A stretch of DNA of 64,000 nucleotides from Rhodocyclaceae bacterium (GTDB taxonomy: Bacteria > Pseudomonadota > Gammaproteobacteria > Burkholderiales > Rhodocyclaceae). Position numbers and translations under genes: made by a program. How positions within the stretch are numbered: position 1 is the stretch's first letter; each line of letters starts with the position of its first letter. The notes under the pieces are model-generated. The model was given only the letters and a program-made list of their open reading frames with translations. It had not been told where the DNA came from and did not search any database. Shown piece after piece: positions 17,943-27,210 of this stretch. Location: NCBI GenBank assembly GCA_028869135.1, contig JAGWTC010000011.1:1-64000 (forward strand), read 5' to 3'.

Positions 17943-18497
17943 TCAGCGTGCCACGCAGACTTTTATGGCGTCGCCCACATTGAAAGCGCCGCCGCGCAAT
18001 ACGCGCGCCGTCATTCCGCCGTGCCCGCGCATGGCGTTGTAACCGCCGGGCCCGAGCACTTCCTCCATACGCGAACAGGGGTCGCAACTGCCGGTGATTT
18101 CCAGCAGCACTCCCTCACCGATGGAAACATGCAGGGGCTGGTCTCCGAACAGGGACTTGGCGGCGAGCAGATTCAGGCCCGACACCACGAGATTGCGGCG
18201 CAATTGCGCGGGATCGATCTGCGCCTTGCCGACAAAGGCCGCCACGGCGGGCAGGTGTTCGGCCTGGATCAACGTGACCTGACGGGCGCCACCTTCGGGT
18301 TTGCTCGGCGTCTGTTTTGCCTTGCGATCCCCCTGAAGGCCGCGCGCCTCTACGGCAACGGCGCTGCTTACCGATTGCACATCGATGCGCCGCCCGGGCC
18401 GCAGAAAGATCGCCTCGATCCGGCCGGAGTGGGGAAAACGGCCGCACAGCCCGCGCAGGGTGACGGCGTCTTCGTCGTCACTAATATCTTGGAGCAT
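17943..18497 (-). CDS. MOSC domain protein
   Basis: About 184 residues of a stand-alone MOSC domain, the fold of the molybdenum-cofactor sulfurase C-terminus; such proteins are thought to handle sulfur or bind Mo cofactor. Motifs seen are the RRNLVVSGLNL segment and the conserved cysteine in GSCDPCSRME, followed by GHGGMTARVL. The start at 18497 lacks a clear ribosome site and the first residues are not typical, so the true start may be slightly downstream. It lies nine bases after the DUF6494-like gene, suggesting an operon, and converges on the phosphoketolase gene. Confidence 0.85.
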   Translation of the reverse strand: MLQDISDDEDAVTLRGLCGRFPHSGRIEAIFLRPGRRIDVQSVSSAVAVEARGLQGDRKAKQTPSKPEGGARQVTLIQAEHLPAVAAFVGKAQIDPAQLRRNLVVSGLNLLAAKSLFGDQPLHVSIGEGVLLEITGSCDPCSRMEEVLGPGGYNAMRGHGGMTARVLRGGAFNVGDAIKVCVAR

Positions 18498-18506
18498 GCG
18501 CCCGAA

Positions 18507-18713
18507 TCACGCCAGCTTGATGGTGTCGTCGATATCGATATTGAGCTTCAGGCCCGAGATTTCGAGTGTGACCTTGGCCGGGAAGCTCTCGTTGCCCTTG
18601 ATGCTGCCATTCTTGATGGCTTCATTGACGGCGCCTTCGATGGCGCGCTGGGAGTTGATGCCGACCTTCTTGAGAAAGCTGCGCATGCTGAGGTTGAAGG
18701 TTTCTTCGTTCAT
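18507..18713 (-). CDS. Small DUF6494-like protein
   Basis: A 68-residue protein starting MNEETFNLSMRSFLKKVG, which resembles the DUF6494 family of short conserved proteobacterial proteins of unknown function. The ATG at 18713 has GGAG six to nine bases upstream and gives the family N-terminus; an extended frame to 18770 adds an unsupported leader. It is the first gene of a two-gene unit with the MOSC protein. There are no membrane spans or metal motifs. Confidence 0.75.
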   Translation of the reverse strand: MNEETFNLSMRSFLKKVGINSQRAIEGAVNEAIKNGSIKGNESFPAKVTLEISGLKLNIDIDDTIKLA

Positions 18714-19058
18714 CTCGGTCTCCGGTTTTGGCCTGTCTGCGGGAAAGTAAAGCGACCGGAATGCAGGCATTGTTCTCGGTCTTGGACGTGGGGCCGGAAT
18801 GAGTCCCTCCAGATCGCTACGCCACGTGTTAGCTTAACCCCAAAAGCGTGCGCGCTGCCGCTGGCATCGGGCAGCGTGGCGGGGCAGGACGAGATTTTCT
18901 GGCCCCAATCAAAAGAGCACCATTTTCTGCCGTGTGCGAGCTTGATATATGACATAAACAGGGAGATGCCCGTCCTTGGAAGACCTTGCGGACAGACTTC
19001 TTGAGCAGGAAGTTTTTTCGCGGCCAGTTGCCGTGCCTGTCGAAGGGTGGAGTACGAC
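18714..19058. other. 345-base intergenic region, no gene seen
   Basis: Divergent region between the DUF6494-like gene and the lipoprotein gene. A CGCTGCC / GGCAGCG hairpin lies at 18853-18876, and the stretch around 18945-18960 (gatatatgacat) is AT-rich and could hold the promoter of the lipoprotein gene. No convincing coding sequence or RNA was recognised. Confidence 0.4.
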
Positions 19059-20501
19059 ATGAAGGAATTCAGGTTTCATCTCGTCGGTGATTGTCGCCAA
19101 ATGGCCTGCGCGCTGGCACTGGCCATCCTTTCCGGTTGTACGACCGTAAACCTTGAACCCTACCGTCAGGACCTTGAGTCCCGTCATACCTTGACAGTTG
19201 ACGCCAGTCCGGAGCGGACGTTGGCGAATGCAGGCTTCAAACGACTTGCCAGCATTATTGATAGCGCAGGTGCCGCCCATATTGCTGGGATCGACACCAG
19301 CCGCCAGATTCACCACATCGTGGTTGACGGGCAATCGACCTCGCATGATGAAATCATCGGAAAACTGGCGGGCGACAAGCGTAGCGATATTGATCGTGCG
19401 GCGCTGGATATTGTCGAATATCCAGCGGGGTTTCTCCGCATCGTTGCCGGCGAGCATGAATATAGCAAGCCGCTTTCGGGCGGCGAGTGGAGCCGCGCGC
19501 CGGATAATCGGTGCAGAACCTACCTTGTCGGCCCCGAATCGCTGTTTTGCCTGCTGATGGCTACGGGTGAAGAGGCTGGCTCGCCGGTCAGGACGGATAC
19601 CGATGTTGCGATAATTTTCATCGTTCCACTGTTCTCGCGAACTGCGCTGCAACCAGGCAAGCTGGCGCTGGCTGAGCTGACGAACACTTCGTGGCAGATT
19701 CGCACGGTGATCGATCCCGACACCGAATTCAGCGTCGTCGAGTCGGATTATTTTCTTGCCATGGATCGCCGTCAGGTGGTCCATTGCTTCTTCAAGGTGT
19801 GGAAGGGCGGATCCTTTGGGATGGTTGGGGCAAGTCCAATCGGCCTCCACATGCAATCGATTGACCCGATTCAGGTTCGGCGCCAAGCGCATTTTCCGGC
19901 TCCCGCCGCCAGTCCCGGGAGCGGGCAATCCTGGCAGCAGGTTCGCAGCGAGGCGCTGGGCTTGAGCTGGAAGCTCAACGCAGAGTTCAAGGCCTCGGCT
20001 GCTCCAGATTACCCGATCTATTCTTCCGTCAGCTCGCTGGCCCGAAATCTGGACATTGAGCCGGATAGCGGAAGGTTCGTTGCCTTGCTTCAGGCGAGGG
20101 ATTTCTGGAGCAACAAACGTTTAGGCTGGGGCGTCCTGCGTCAAGGGGAGGATCGTCTGGAACCCCTTGCAACGCAGGGCTTTCCTGCAGCGGAAATCGA
20201 CAGTTCGTTTTTCGATTCCGGCGCGCTTTTTAAAGTCGCTCAAGATCATGCGCAACACCTGCTGATACGGATGTGTCCTTCTGGATTCTGGGTGTCGCCT
20301 CCATGCCAAATGGTTTATATAAGGCGCTCCGCCGACGGGAAAATTGCTGCGGTTCTGTTTGAGACGGCGGCAGAATGGATCAAAGACAATGCAAGGAGCC
20401 TCGCCTTGGGAAAAGACGATACTGTCTTTGCTGCATGGGTATCGACCGGAGAAGAACTGACCGGGCGATGGCTGAAGCCGGGCGGAAGCCATCGTCAGTG
20501 A
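19059..20501 (+). CDS. Predicted lipoprotein of unknown function
   Basis: A 480-residue protein I do not recognise. The N-terminus has a short positive region, a hydrophobic core and the lipobox LAILSGC, so it is probably a lipid-anchored envelope protein. The remainder is soluble and mixed alpha/beta without a known motif. GGAG lies six bases before ATG 19059; a GTG at 19047 is the alternative. GC content is somewhat lower than its neighbours and the gene is single, which may indicate accessory origin. Nothing in its surroundings suggests a pathway. Confidence 0.7.
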   Translation: MKEFRFHLVGDCRQMACALALAILSGCTTVNLEPYRQDLESRHTLTVDASPERTLANAGFKRLASIIDSAGAAHIAGIDTSRQIHHIVVDGQSTSHDEIIGKLAGDKRSDIDRAALDIVEYPAGFLRIVAGEHEYSKPLSGGEWSRAPDNRCRTYLVGPESLFCLLMATGEEAGSPVRTDTDVAIIFIVPLFSRTALQPGKLALAELTNTSWQIRTVIDPDTEFSVVESDYFLAMDRRQVVHCFFKVWKGGSFGMVGASPIGLHMQSIDPIQVRRQAHFPAPAASPGSGQSWQQVRSEALGLSWKLNAEFKASAAPDYPIYSSVSSLARNLDIEPDSGRFVALLQARDFWSNKRLGWGVLRQGEDRLEPLATQGFPAAEIDSSFFDSGALFKVAQDHAQHLLIRMCPSGFWVSPPCQMVYIRRSADGKIAAVLFETAAEWIKDNARSLALGKDDTVFAAWVSTGEELTGRWLKPGGSHRQ

Positions 20502-20663
20502 TCTGTTTGCTGATCGAAGCGCCTGGGGCGGCCCGGCGACGAGCGGCCTGGCGTGTAAGGGAGCGCACTACGCGCTTTCTTGTTGCCACGCCGCCTGCCA
20601 GCGAGGCGCGCCCGGCGTTGACACTGATCCGCGCCTGCACATGACTACACCTCGCTGCCTGAT

Positions 20664-23000
20664 ATGACCTCCTTCGCGATCGGCTTTGTGCTGGCGCTGA
20701 CATGGCTGCAGCAGCAGGCCCGTTTGCCGGAGTCTCATTATCAATGGCTGCTGCTTGGCGCGGCGGCCTTGCTGGGGGCGCTCGCCCGTCTGCTGCATAG
20801 ACGGCCGCGGAAGGCGGCATCGATCATCGCGCTGTGCCTGCTTGGCGGCGTCTGTGCCGTGCTGTGGGGCAGTTGGCGGGCCGAGGCTCGACTGGCCGAG
20901 CGATTGCCGGCAGCGCTGGAGGGCGAGGACGTCGTGGTCAGCGGCCGTATTGCCGCAATGCCGCAGCAAACCGAGCGCGGCTGGCGTTTTGAGTTTGCCG
21001 TCGACGAGCCGGCGCAAGTGCCGCGCCGCATTTCCCTGGCCTGGTATGCGAGCGGCTTCAACGGCGGCGGGCCGGGTGAAGTGTCGGTGCCGCCGCTGCA
21101 CGCGGGCGACCGATGGCAGCTGACGGTACGCCTCAAGCAGCCGCACGGCAACCTCAATCCGCACGGTTTTGACTACGAAGCGTGGCTGTTCGAACGCGGC
21201 ATCCGTGCCACCGGCTACGTGCGCCCGCGCGGCGAGCGGCGCCTGCTGGAGGCGAGCGGCGGCGACTGGGTGGAGCGCAGCCGCGAGGCGGTGCGCACGC
21301 GCTTCGAACGCACCCTGGGAGATGCGCCTTATGCCGGCGTGCTGATCGCGCTGGCGGTCGGCGACCAGCAGGCGGTGCCGCGTAGCCAGTGGGATATCTT
21401 TGCGCGCACCGGGATTACCCACCTCGTGTCGATTTCGGGGCTCCATGTCACGATGCTGGCGGGGCTTGCCTTCGCGCTGGTCAGCTTGCTGTGGCGCCGC
21501 GTTCCGCTACTGATGCTGTATCTGCCCGCCCAGCGGGCGGCGGTGATCGGCGGCATCGCGGCGGCAGCGTTCTACTGCCTGCTTGCCGGATTCGCGGTGC
21601 CGGCGCAACGGACGCTTTACATGCTGACGGTCGTCGCGCTGGCGCTGTGGACGCAGCGCAACCTCGCGACGCGAACCGTGCTGATGCTGGCCTTGCTGCT
21701 GGTCGTGCTCATCGATCCCTGGGCCGTGATGGCGCCGGGATTCTGGTTGTCCTTCGGAGCGGTGGCCGTACTGTTCTACATCGGCAGCGGGCGTTTGGCG
21801 GAAGGTCACTGGCTGAAGCAGTGGGGCAGGGCGCAGTGGGCGATGAGTCTGGGCATGTTGCCGGTCTTGCTGCTTTTGTTCCAGCAGTTTTCCCTCGTCT
21901 CGCCGCTCGCCAATGCCGTCGCGATTCCGCTGGTGAGCTTCGTGATTACGCCGCTGGTGCTGCTGGCAACGGTGCCCGGCCTCGAATTTTTGCTGCATCC
22001 TGCGCATGCCGCAATGTCGGCGTTGATGTGGCTCATGCAGTGGCTGGCCGCCTTGCCGGGGGCCGCCTGGCAGCAGGCGGCTGCGCCCTTGTCCTTGACG
22101 CTGCTGGCGCTGGCGGGTTGCCTCTGGTTGCTGTTGCCGCGCGGCATGCCGGCGCGCTGGCTGGGGCTGCTGCCGCTCGCGGCCTTGCTGCTGTGGGCGC
22201 CGCCGAGGCCGGGTGCGGGCGAGCTGCGCGTCACCGTCCTCGATGTGGGGCAGGGCTTGGCGGCGCATGTACAGACGGCCGGCCACGACCTGCTTTTCGA
22301 CGCCGGCCCGGCCTTCTCGGAAGAGGCGGACAGCGGCAACCGCATCATCCTGCCCTATTTGCGCGCGCAGGGCATCGGGACGCTCGACCTGCTGGTCGTC
22401 ACCCATGCGGATATCGACCATTCGGGCGGCGCGGAGTCTGTCGTCGACGGCGTTGCGGTCGAGCGCATGGCGACATCGGTGCCCTTCGAGAATCACCTGT
22501 CGGCCTTGCCGGTCGAGCAGCAGCCCTGCATCGCCGGCGACGCCTGGGAGTGGGACGGCGTGCGCTTCGAGTTTCTGCATCCGCTTGCCGCCGATTACGA
22601 ACGGGAGCAGGGCAAGAGCAATGACATGAGTTGCGTGCTGAAGCTGGAAAGCGCGCACGGCAGCATGCTGCTGACCGGCGATATCGAGGCGCGCTCGGAG
22701 TCGCAACTGCTGGCACGCGTCGGAGAAAAACTGCGTGCGGACGTTCTGCTGGTACCGCATCACGGCAGCCGCACCTCGTCCACGCCGGAATTCCTGGCGG
22801 CGGTGGATGCGAAACTGGCGATTATTCCGGTCGGCTACCGCAATCGCTTTCGCCACCCGCATCCGGCGGTACTGGCACGCTACGACGGCATCCCGATTCG
22901 CCGCACCGACCGCGACGGGGCCGTGACGGTAAGGTACAGTGCGGGAAATATCGAGGCGGCGTCCGCCCGGACGGAGTACCGCCGCTACTGGCAGCAATGA
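20664..23000 (+). CDS. comEC: DNA internalization protein ComEC/Rec2
   Basis: A 778-residue inner-membrane channel protein for uptake of single-stranded DNA in natural transformation. Order: N-terminal DUF4131-type region (about 1-180), the Competence domain with many membrane spans (about 220-500) including SGLHVTMLAGL, and a C-terminal metallo-beta-lactamase-like domain with DVGQG, THADIDHSGG and PHHGSRTS metal motifs that may degrade the second strand. The length is typical for proteobacteria. It has its own upstream region and is followed 13 bases later by a hydrolase gene. Competence itself also requires genes not present in this window. Confidence 0.95.
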   Translation: MTSFAIGFVLALTWLQQQARLPESHYQWLLLGAAALLGALARLLHRRPRKAASIIALCLLGGVCAVLWGSWRAEARLAERLPAALEGEDVVVSGRIAAMPQQTERGWRFEFAVDEPAQVPRRISLAWYASGFNGGGPGEVSVPPLHAGDRWQLTVRLKQPHGNLNPHGFDYEAWLFERGIRATGYVRPRGERRLLEASGGDWVERSREAVRTRFERTLGDAPYAGVLIALAVGDQQAVPRSQWDIFARTGITHLVSISGLHVTMLAGLAFALVSLLWRRVPLLMLYLPAQRAAVIGGIAAAAFYCLLAGFAVPAQRTLYMLTVVALALWTQRNLATRTVLMLALLLVVLIDPWAVMAPGFWLSFGAVAVLFYIGSGRLAEGHWLKQWGRAQWAMSLGMLPVLLLLFQQFSLVSPLANAVAIPLVSFVITPLVLLATVPGLEFLLHPAHAAMSALMWLMQWLAALPGAAWQQAAAPLSLTLLALAGCLWLLLPRGMPARWLGLLPLAALLLWAPPRPGAGELRVTVLDVGQGLAAHVQTAGHDLLFDAGPAFSEEADSGNRIILPYLRAQGIGTLDLLVVTHADIDHSGGAESVVDGVAVERMATSVPFENHLSALPVEQQPCIAGDAWEWDGVRFEFLHPLAADYEREQGKSNDMSCVLKLESAHGSMLLTGDIEARSESQLLARVGEKLRADVLLVPHHGSRTSSTPEFLAAVDAKLAIIPVGYRNRFRHPHPAVLARYDGIPIRRTDRDGAVTVRYSAGNIEAASARTEYRRYWQQ

Positions 23001-23013
23001 GGAGTTCGGATTG

Positions 23014-23886
23014 ATGGGGAACAGAATGATGCGCGAGGGCAGCGTCGATTGCGTGCATCCGGGCGGTACGCATCGCATGGCCTTTGTCGAATGGGGCGAT
23101 CCCTGCAATCCCGATATCGTGCTCTGCGTGCATGGCCTCACGCGTTGCGGCCGGGATTTCGACGATCTGGCGCGGGTGCTGGCCGCCGATTTTCGCGTGG
23201 TGTGCCCTGACGTTGCCGGGCGCGGACAGAGCGAGTGGCTGGCGGACCCCAATCTCTATTCCTTGCCGCAGTACGGCGCCGACATGCTGGCGCTGATCGC
23301 CGTACTGATGCCACGCGAGCTGCATTGGGTCGGTACCTCCATGGGCGGCCTCATCGGTATGGGCATCGCCAGCCAGCCGGCCATGCCGATCAGCAAGCTG
23401 GTGCTGAATGACGTGGGCCCGGTGATCACTGCCACTTCCCTGCAGCGCATCGGTCAGTATCTCGGCAATGCGCCGCGCTTCGACAGCTACGCGCAGATCG
23501 AGGCCTTCGTGCGCGCCGTCAGCGCCGGCTTCGGCCCGCTCAGCGATGCGCAGTGGCAGCACCTGACCACGCATGTGGTGCGGCGCGCCGGGGATGGCAA
23601 GTTCGAATTCCTGTACGATCCCAAGATTGCGGTGGCCTACGCGCAAGCCCTGGTGGCCAGCGGCGGCCGCGACATCGACCTGTGGCCGTTGTATGACATG
23701 GTCGCCTGCCCGACCCTGTTGCTGCGCGGGGAACAATCCGACTTGCTGACGCGGGAAACCGCCGAAGCAATGACGCAAAGGGGGCCGCGCGCACAACTCG
23801 TTGAAATCCCGGGCGTCGGCCACGCGCCGACCTTGATGGTGGCTGAGCAGATCGCCATCGTGCGGGATTTTCTGCTGAGATCGTGA
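23014..23886 (+). CDS. Alpha/beta hydrolase
   Basis: A 290-residue alpha/beta hydrolase fold protein. The nucleophile elbow is GTSMGG, the oxyanion region is CVHGLTR near the N-terminus, and the catalytic histidine lies in PGVGHAP close to the C-terminus. ATG 23014 has GGAG nine bases upstream; the longer open frame back to 22939 overlaps comEC and is not supported. It is probably cotranscribed with comEC. The substrate cannot be predicted: esterase, lactonase or C-C hydrolase are all possible. Confidence 0.85.
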   Translation: MGNRMMREGSVDCVHPGGTHRMAFVEWGDPCNPDIVLCVHGLTRCGRDFDDLARVLAADFRVVCPDVAGRGQSEWLADPNLYSLPQYGADMLALIAVLMPRELHWVGTSMGGLIGMGIASQPAMPISKLVLNDVGPVITATSLQRIGQYLGNAPRFDSYAQIEAFVRAVSAGFGPLSDAQWQHLTTHVVRRAGDGKFEFLYDPKIAVAYAQALVASGGRDIDLWPLYDMVACPTLLLRGEQSDLLTRETAEAMTQRGPRAQLVEIPGVGHAPTLMVAEQIAIVRDFLLRS

Positions 23887-24066
23887 AGTTCAGGTGCTCA
23901 AAAACAACAACCAAGGTCACCAAGGACCGCAAGGAAAACCAGCCCGAATTTCCCGGCTTTGACTTTCTTGGTGCAACTCCCTGGTGACTTGGTAGGCCGC
24001 TTCGGGTTTTTGCTCGGGTTTTGAATTTGTTTTTCCCCGCGGCGCGCCCTGCTGTTAAAATTCATT

Positions 24067-24169
24067 GTGGCGGGTCTCCCCGCATTGTGGGGTGGTCAAC
24101 CTGGTCAGGTCCGGAAGGAAGCAGCCACAGCCAATTCCTGCAAGTGCCGGGGGTCAGGCTCGCCACCCT
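24067..24169 (+). ncRNA. ffs: Signal recognition particle RNA, 4.5S type
   Basis: The conserved SRP domain IV core GGTCAGGTCCGGAAGGAAGC is present near 24104-24123, with the matching AGTGCCGGGGG strand near 24143 that forms the asymmetric loops. The ends GTGGCG (24067-24072) and CGCCAC (24161-24166) pair to close a roughly 100-nt hairpin RNA. It binds Ffh and directs membrane proteins to FtsY and SecYEG. It lies upstream of dnaX, as often seen in betaproteobacteria. The exact ends are estimated from pairing. Confidence 0.95.
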
Positions 24170-24203
24170 AATATGCTTTCCGCAGGAAAGCATATTAGGG
24201 TGG
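24163..24203. terminator. Perfect 19-bp hairpin overlapping the SRP RNA 3' end
   Basis: CCACCCTAATATGCTTTCC (24163-24181) and its exact reverse complement (24185-24203) flank a 3-base loop GCA. The left arm begins inside the 3' end of the SRP RNA, so hairpin formation would compete with the terminal SRP stem. It probably ends or protects the SRP transcript, although no T-run follows, so it is not a classical intrinsic terminator. Confidence 0.6.
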
Positions 24204-24332
24204 CTGGTGGATGCACCCCTCCCATCTTCCCCGTTGAGCGGGGGAGGCGACTAGTCAGGCCGCCCGGTTCCATAAGCCCGGGCAACAAAACCGGTTCCCG
24301 CACATTCGCCATTCATCGCTAGAATCGCACCC

Positions 24333-26024
24333 ATGAGCTATCAAGTTTTGGCGCGCAAATGGCGCCCCAAATCGTTTGCCACGCTGGTGGGTCAGGAACA
24401 TGTGGTCAAGGCGCTGACGCACGCGCTGACCCAGCAACGCCTTCATCACGCCTATCTCTTCACCGGCACCCGCGGCGTCGGCAAGACCACGATCGCGCGC
24501 ATCATGGCCAAGGCCCTGAACTGCGAAACCGGTCTGACCGCCGAACCCTGCGGCGTCTGTTCCAGCTGTACCGAAATCGATAGCGGCCGCTTCATCGACT
24601 ACATCGAGCTCGACGCGGCGTCGAATCGCGGCGTCGAGGACATGACCCAGCTGCTCGAGCGCGCCACTTATGCGCCGACCCGCGGTCGCTACAAGGTCTA
24701 TGTGATCGACGAAGTCCATCAGCTCTCCGGGCATGCCTTCAACGCCATGCTGAAGACACTGGAAGAGCCGCCGGAGCACGTCAAGTTCATCCTGGCGACG
24801 ACCGATCCGCAAAAGATTCCCGTGACCGTGCTGTCGCGCTGCCTGCAGTTCAATCTGAAGCAGATGCCGCAGCACCACATCGTTTCGCATCTGAGCAATG
24901 TGCTGACGCAGGAAGGCATTCCCTTCGAGGAGCCGGCGCTGCGCCAGCTCGCGCGCGCCGCCAACGGCTCGATGCGCGATTCGCTGTCGCTGCTCGATCA
25001 GGCCATCGCGCATGGTGCCGGCGAGGTCAAGGAGGCCGGCGTGCGCGACATGCTCGGCACCGTCGGCGACGACTACCTGTTTGCCCTGCTCGACGGTCTG
25101 GCCGCCTTCGACATCCACGCGCTGATCGCAGTAGCCGACCAGATGGCCACGCGCAGCCTGTCTTTCGAAGCCGCGCTGCAGGAGCTGGCGACGCTGTTCC
25201 ACCGCATCGCCCTGGCGCAGATGGCGCCCGCCGCGCTGACCGATCCGGCCGAAAAGGCCCGACTTGAAAAGTACGCGACTGCCTTCGATCCCGAATTCCT
25301 GCAGCTCTGCTACCAGATCGCCATCCACGGCCGCGACGATTTGCGTCTGGCGCCCGACGAGTACGCCGGCTTCACCATGACCTTGATGCGCCTGGTCGCC
25401 TTCCGTCCGGAAAGCGACGCGCCCAGGCGCGCCGCGCCGCTGCGTGCGCCCACGCTGGCACCGTCCGTGCGCAAGAGCGCACCGGCGCCTACTTCGCTTG
25501 GACCTGCGCCTGTCGTTCGCGAGGAGGCGAGGGTCGAAGCGCCGCGTGCCGTTCCCCGCGTCGAGGTGCCCCAGACTTCCATTGCCCAGCCTGCCGGACC
25601 GTCCGAGCACGACTGGCACGACATTGCCGCCAGACTCAGTCTGGTCGGCATGGCGCGCCAGCTTGCCCAGCATTGCGAACTGGCGGGGCTGGACCCACAC
25701 AGCGTAACCTTGCGCCTGCCGCCGCTGCACAAGCACCTGCTGGCGCCTGCGCCCCAGGCTAGGCTGCAATCCGAGCTGGAGCGCCACTTCGGCCGCAGCC
25801 TGCGCCTCCATGTGCAGATCGCGGACGCCGCCGGCGAAACCCCGATGGCGCGTAACAACAGCATCAAGCGCGAGCGGCAGGAGCGCGCAATCGCTTCGAT
25901 CGAGAGCGACCCCTTCGTGCGCGAGGTGATCGAACTCTTCGACGCCACCTATAACGAAGACACCATCAAACCCCTGGACGGTGCGCAGTCAGCGCCGCCT
26001 GAACAATTGGAGCGAGAAACATGA
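24333..26024 (+). CDS. dnaX: DNA polymerase III gamma/tau subunit
   Basis: A 563-residue clamp-loader ATPase. The AAA+ module (about 1-230) has Walker [10 protein letters not shown], the zinc-binding CGVCSSC cluster, Walker [11 protein letters not shown] and the sensor region. A proline/alanine-rich linker (about 365-430) leads to a C-terminal tau domain. Tau holds the replisome together and contacts DnaB and the polymerase. I see no clear frameshift signal (a slippery A-run) that would make gamma. The stop overlaps the ybaB start by four bases (ATGA). Confidence 0.96.
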   Translation: MSYQVLARKWRPKSFATLVGQEHVVKALTHALTQQRLHHAYLFTGTRGVGKTTIARIMAKALNCETGLTAEPCGVCSSCTEIDSGRFIDYIELDAASNRGVEDMTQLLERATYAPTRGRYKVYVIDEVHQLSGHAFNAMLKTLEEPPEHVKFILATTDPQKIPVTVLSRCLQFNLKQMPQHHIVSHLSNVLTQEGIPFEEPALRQLARAANGSMRDSLSLLDQAIAHGAGEVKEAGVRDMLGTVGDDYLFALLDGLAAFDIHALIAVADQMATRSLSFEAALQELATLFHRIALAQMAPAALTDPAEKARLEKYATAFDPEFLQLCYQIAIHGRDDLRLAPDEYAGFTMTLMRLVAFRPESDAPRRAAPLRAPTLAPSVRKSAPAPTSLGPAPVVREEARVEAPRAVPRVEVPQTSIAQPAGPSEHDWHDIAARLSLVGMARQLAQHCELAGLDPHSVTLRLPPLHKHLLAPAPQARLQSELERHFGRSLRLHVQIADAAGETPMARNNSIKRERQERAIASIESDPFVREVIELFDATYNEDTIKPLDGAQSAPPEQLERET

Positions 26025-26344
26025 TGAAGGGCGGATTGGGCGGCCTGATGAAGCAGGCCCAAATGATGCAGGAGAAGATGGCCAAGGCTCAGGAGGAACT
26101 GGCCGGCATCGAGGTCGAGGGCGAGTCGGGCGCCGGCATGGTCAAGGTGACCATGACCTGCAAGCACGACGTGCGCCGCGTCAAGATCGACGCCTCCGTC
26201 ATGGACGACAAGGACATGCTCGAAGACCTGATTGCCGCGGCCGTGAACGATGCCGTGCGCAAGGTCGAAGCGACTTCCGCGGCGAAGATGCAGGGCTTCA
26301 CCGCCGGCCTCAATCTGCCGCCGGGCATGAAGCTGCCCTTCTGA
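26021..26344 (+). CDS. ybaB: YbaB/EbfC nucleoid-associated protein
   Basis: A 107-residue DNA-binding dimer of the YbaB/EbfC family, rich in methionine and lysine in the N-terminal helix ([14 protein letters not shown]) and glycine-rich at its C-terminus, as is typical. It coats DNA without strong sequence preference. Its place between dnaX and recR is conserved in many bacteria. ATG 26021 overlaps the dnaX stop; ATG 26024 is also possible. Confidence 0.95.
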   Translation: MMKGGLGGLMKQAQMMQEKMAKAQEELAGIEVEGESGAGMVKVTMTCKHDVRRVKIDASVMDDKDMLEDLIAAAVNDAVRKVEATSAAKMQGFTAGLNLPPGMKLPF

Positions 26345-26412
26345 GACCTGCGACGGGCTCAGGGCGAACGCCTGTTTCGTGGCGAGCCTGTCGAACCATG
26401 ATTTCGTAAAGA

Positions 26413-27009
26413 ATGAAAGAACCCGGAAGCCTCGATGCATTGATCGAGGCATTGCGCTGCCTGCCCGGCGTCGGCCCCAAGTCGGCGCAGCGCATGGCCT
26501 ATCATCTACTGCAACGCGATCCACGGGGCGCCGAGAGACTCTCCGGCGCCATCGCCGATGCACTAACCCATCTCAAGCATTGTCAGCGCTGCAATACCTT
26601 CACCGAAGGCGAGATATGTACGCGCTGTGCATCGTCCAAGCGCGATCCCAGCCAGCTCTGCGTGGTGGAAATGCCCATCGACATGAACGTCATGGAACAG
26701 ACCCACGCCTACAACGGGCTCTATTACGTGCTGATGGGGCGGCTCAGTCCGCTTGACGGCGTCGGCCCGCGCGAACTCAATTTCGAACGGCTGATCAACC
26801 GCGCCTGTGATGGGCGGGTGCAGGAAGTCATCATGGCGACCAATTTCACCAATGAAGGAGAGGCTACCGCGCACTACGTCTCCGAGCTGCTGCGTTCGCG
26901 CGGGCTCAAGGTCAGCCGCATCGCCCGCGGCGTGCCGGTCGGCGGCGAGCTTGAGTTTACCGATGCGGGCACGGTCGCCCAGGCTTTCATCGAGCGTCGC
27001 GAGTATTGA
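26413..27009 (+). CDS. recR: Recombination mediator RecR
   Basis: A 198-residue RecR that works with RecF and RecO to load RecA at gaps. A helix-hairpin-helix region ([17 protein letters not shown]) is followed by the C4 zinc finger [16 protein letters not shown], the Toprim domain with [12 protein letters not shown], and a Walker-B-like C-terminal part. The length matches the family. It is 68 bases after ybaB; the gap contains a short piece of the dispersed GCTCAGGGCGAACG repeat. Confidence 0.97.
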   Translation: MKEPGSLDALIEALRCLPGVGPKSAQRMAYHLLQRDPRGAERLSGAIADALTHLKHCQRCNTFTEGEICTRCASSKRDPSQLCVVEMPIDMNVMEQTHAYNGLYYVLMGRLSPLDGVGPRELNFERLINRACDGRVQEVIMATNFTNEGEATAHYVSELLRSRGLKVSRIARGVPVGGELEFTDAGTVAQAFIERREY

Positions 27010-27210
27010 TAAGTCCGCTTGCCGTGCGGATTGCCCTTTCCCATGTTGTTCCGGCCTCGGGGCACGTGTCTCTATCCCGCATCCGGAACGAATTAATGTG
27101 CTCAAACTTGAGCTTGCTCAAGTCAAAATCGGAACTTCATTGTTAATCTCAACGCGTCCCGCTGACCGGAGCAGCCAGATCGACCGGCAGGGGACAGGGA
27201 TCAGAAGAAC

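Noticed and set aside
18021-19004. Plus-strand 327-codon frame
   Set aside because: Antisense to the MOSC and DUF6494-like genes, both with recognisable protein families.
24021-24254. Short plus-strand frames across 24021-24322
   Set aside because: They overlap the SRP RNA and hairpin and encode no recognisable protein.
24333-26024. Programmed frameshift in dnaX giving gamma
   Set aside because: No slippery A-run with a stem-loop of the E. coli type was found.
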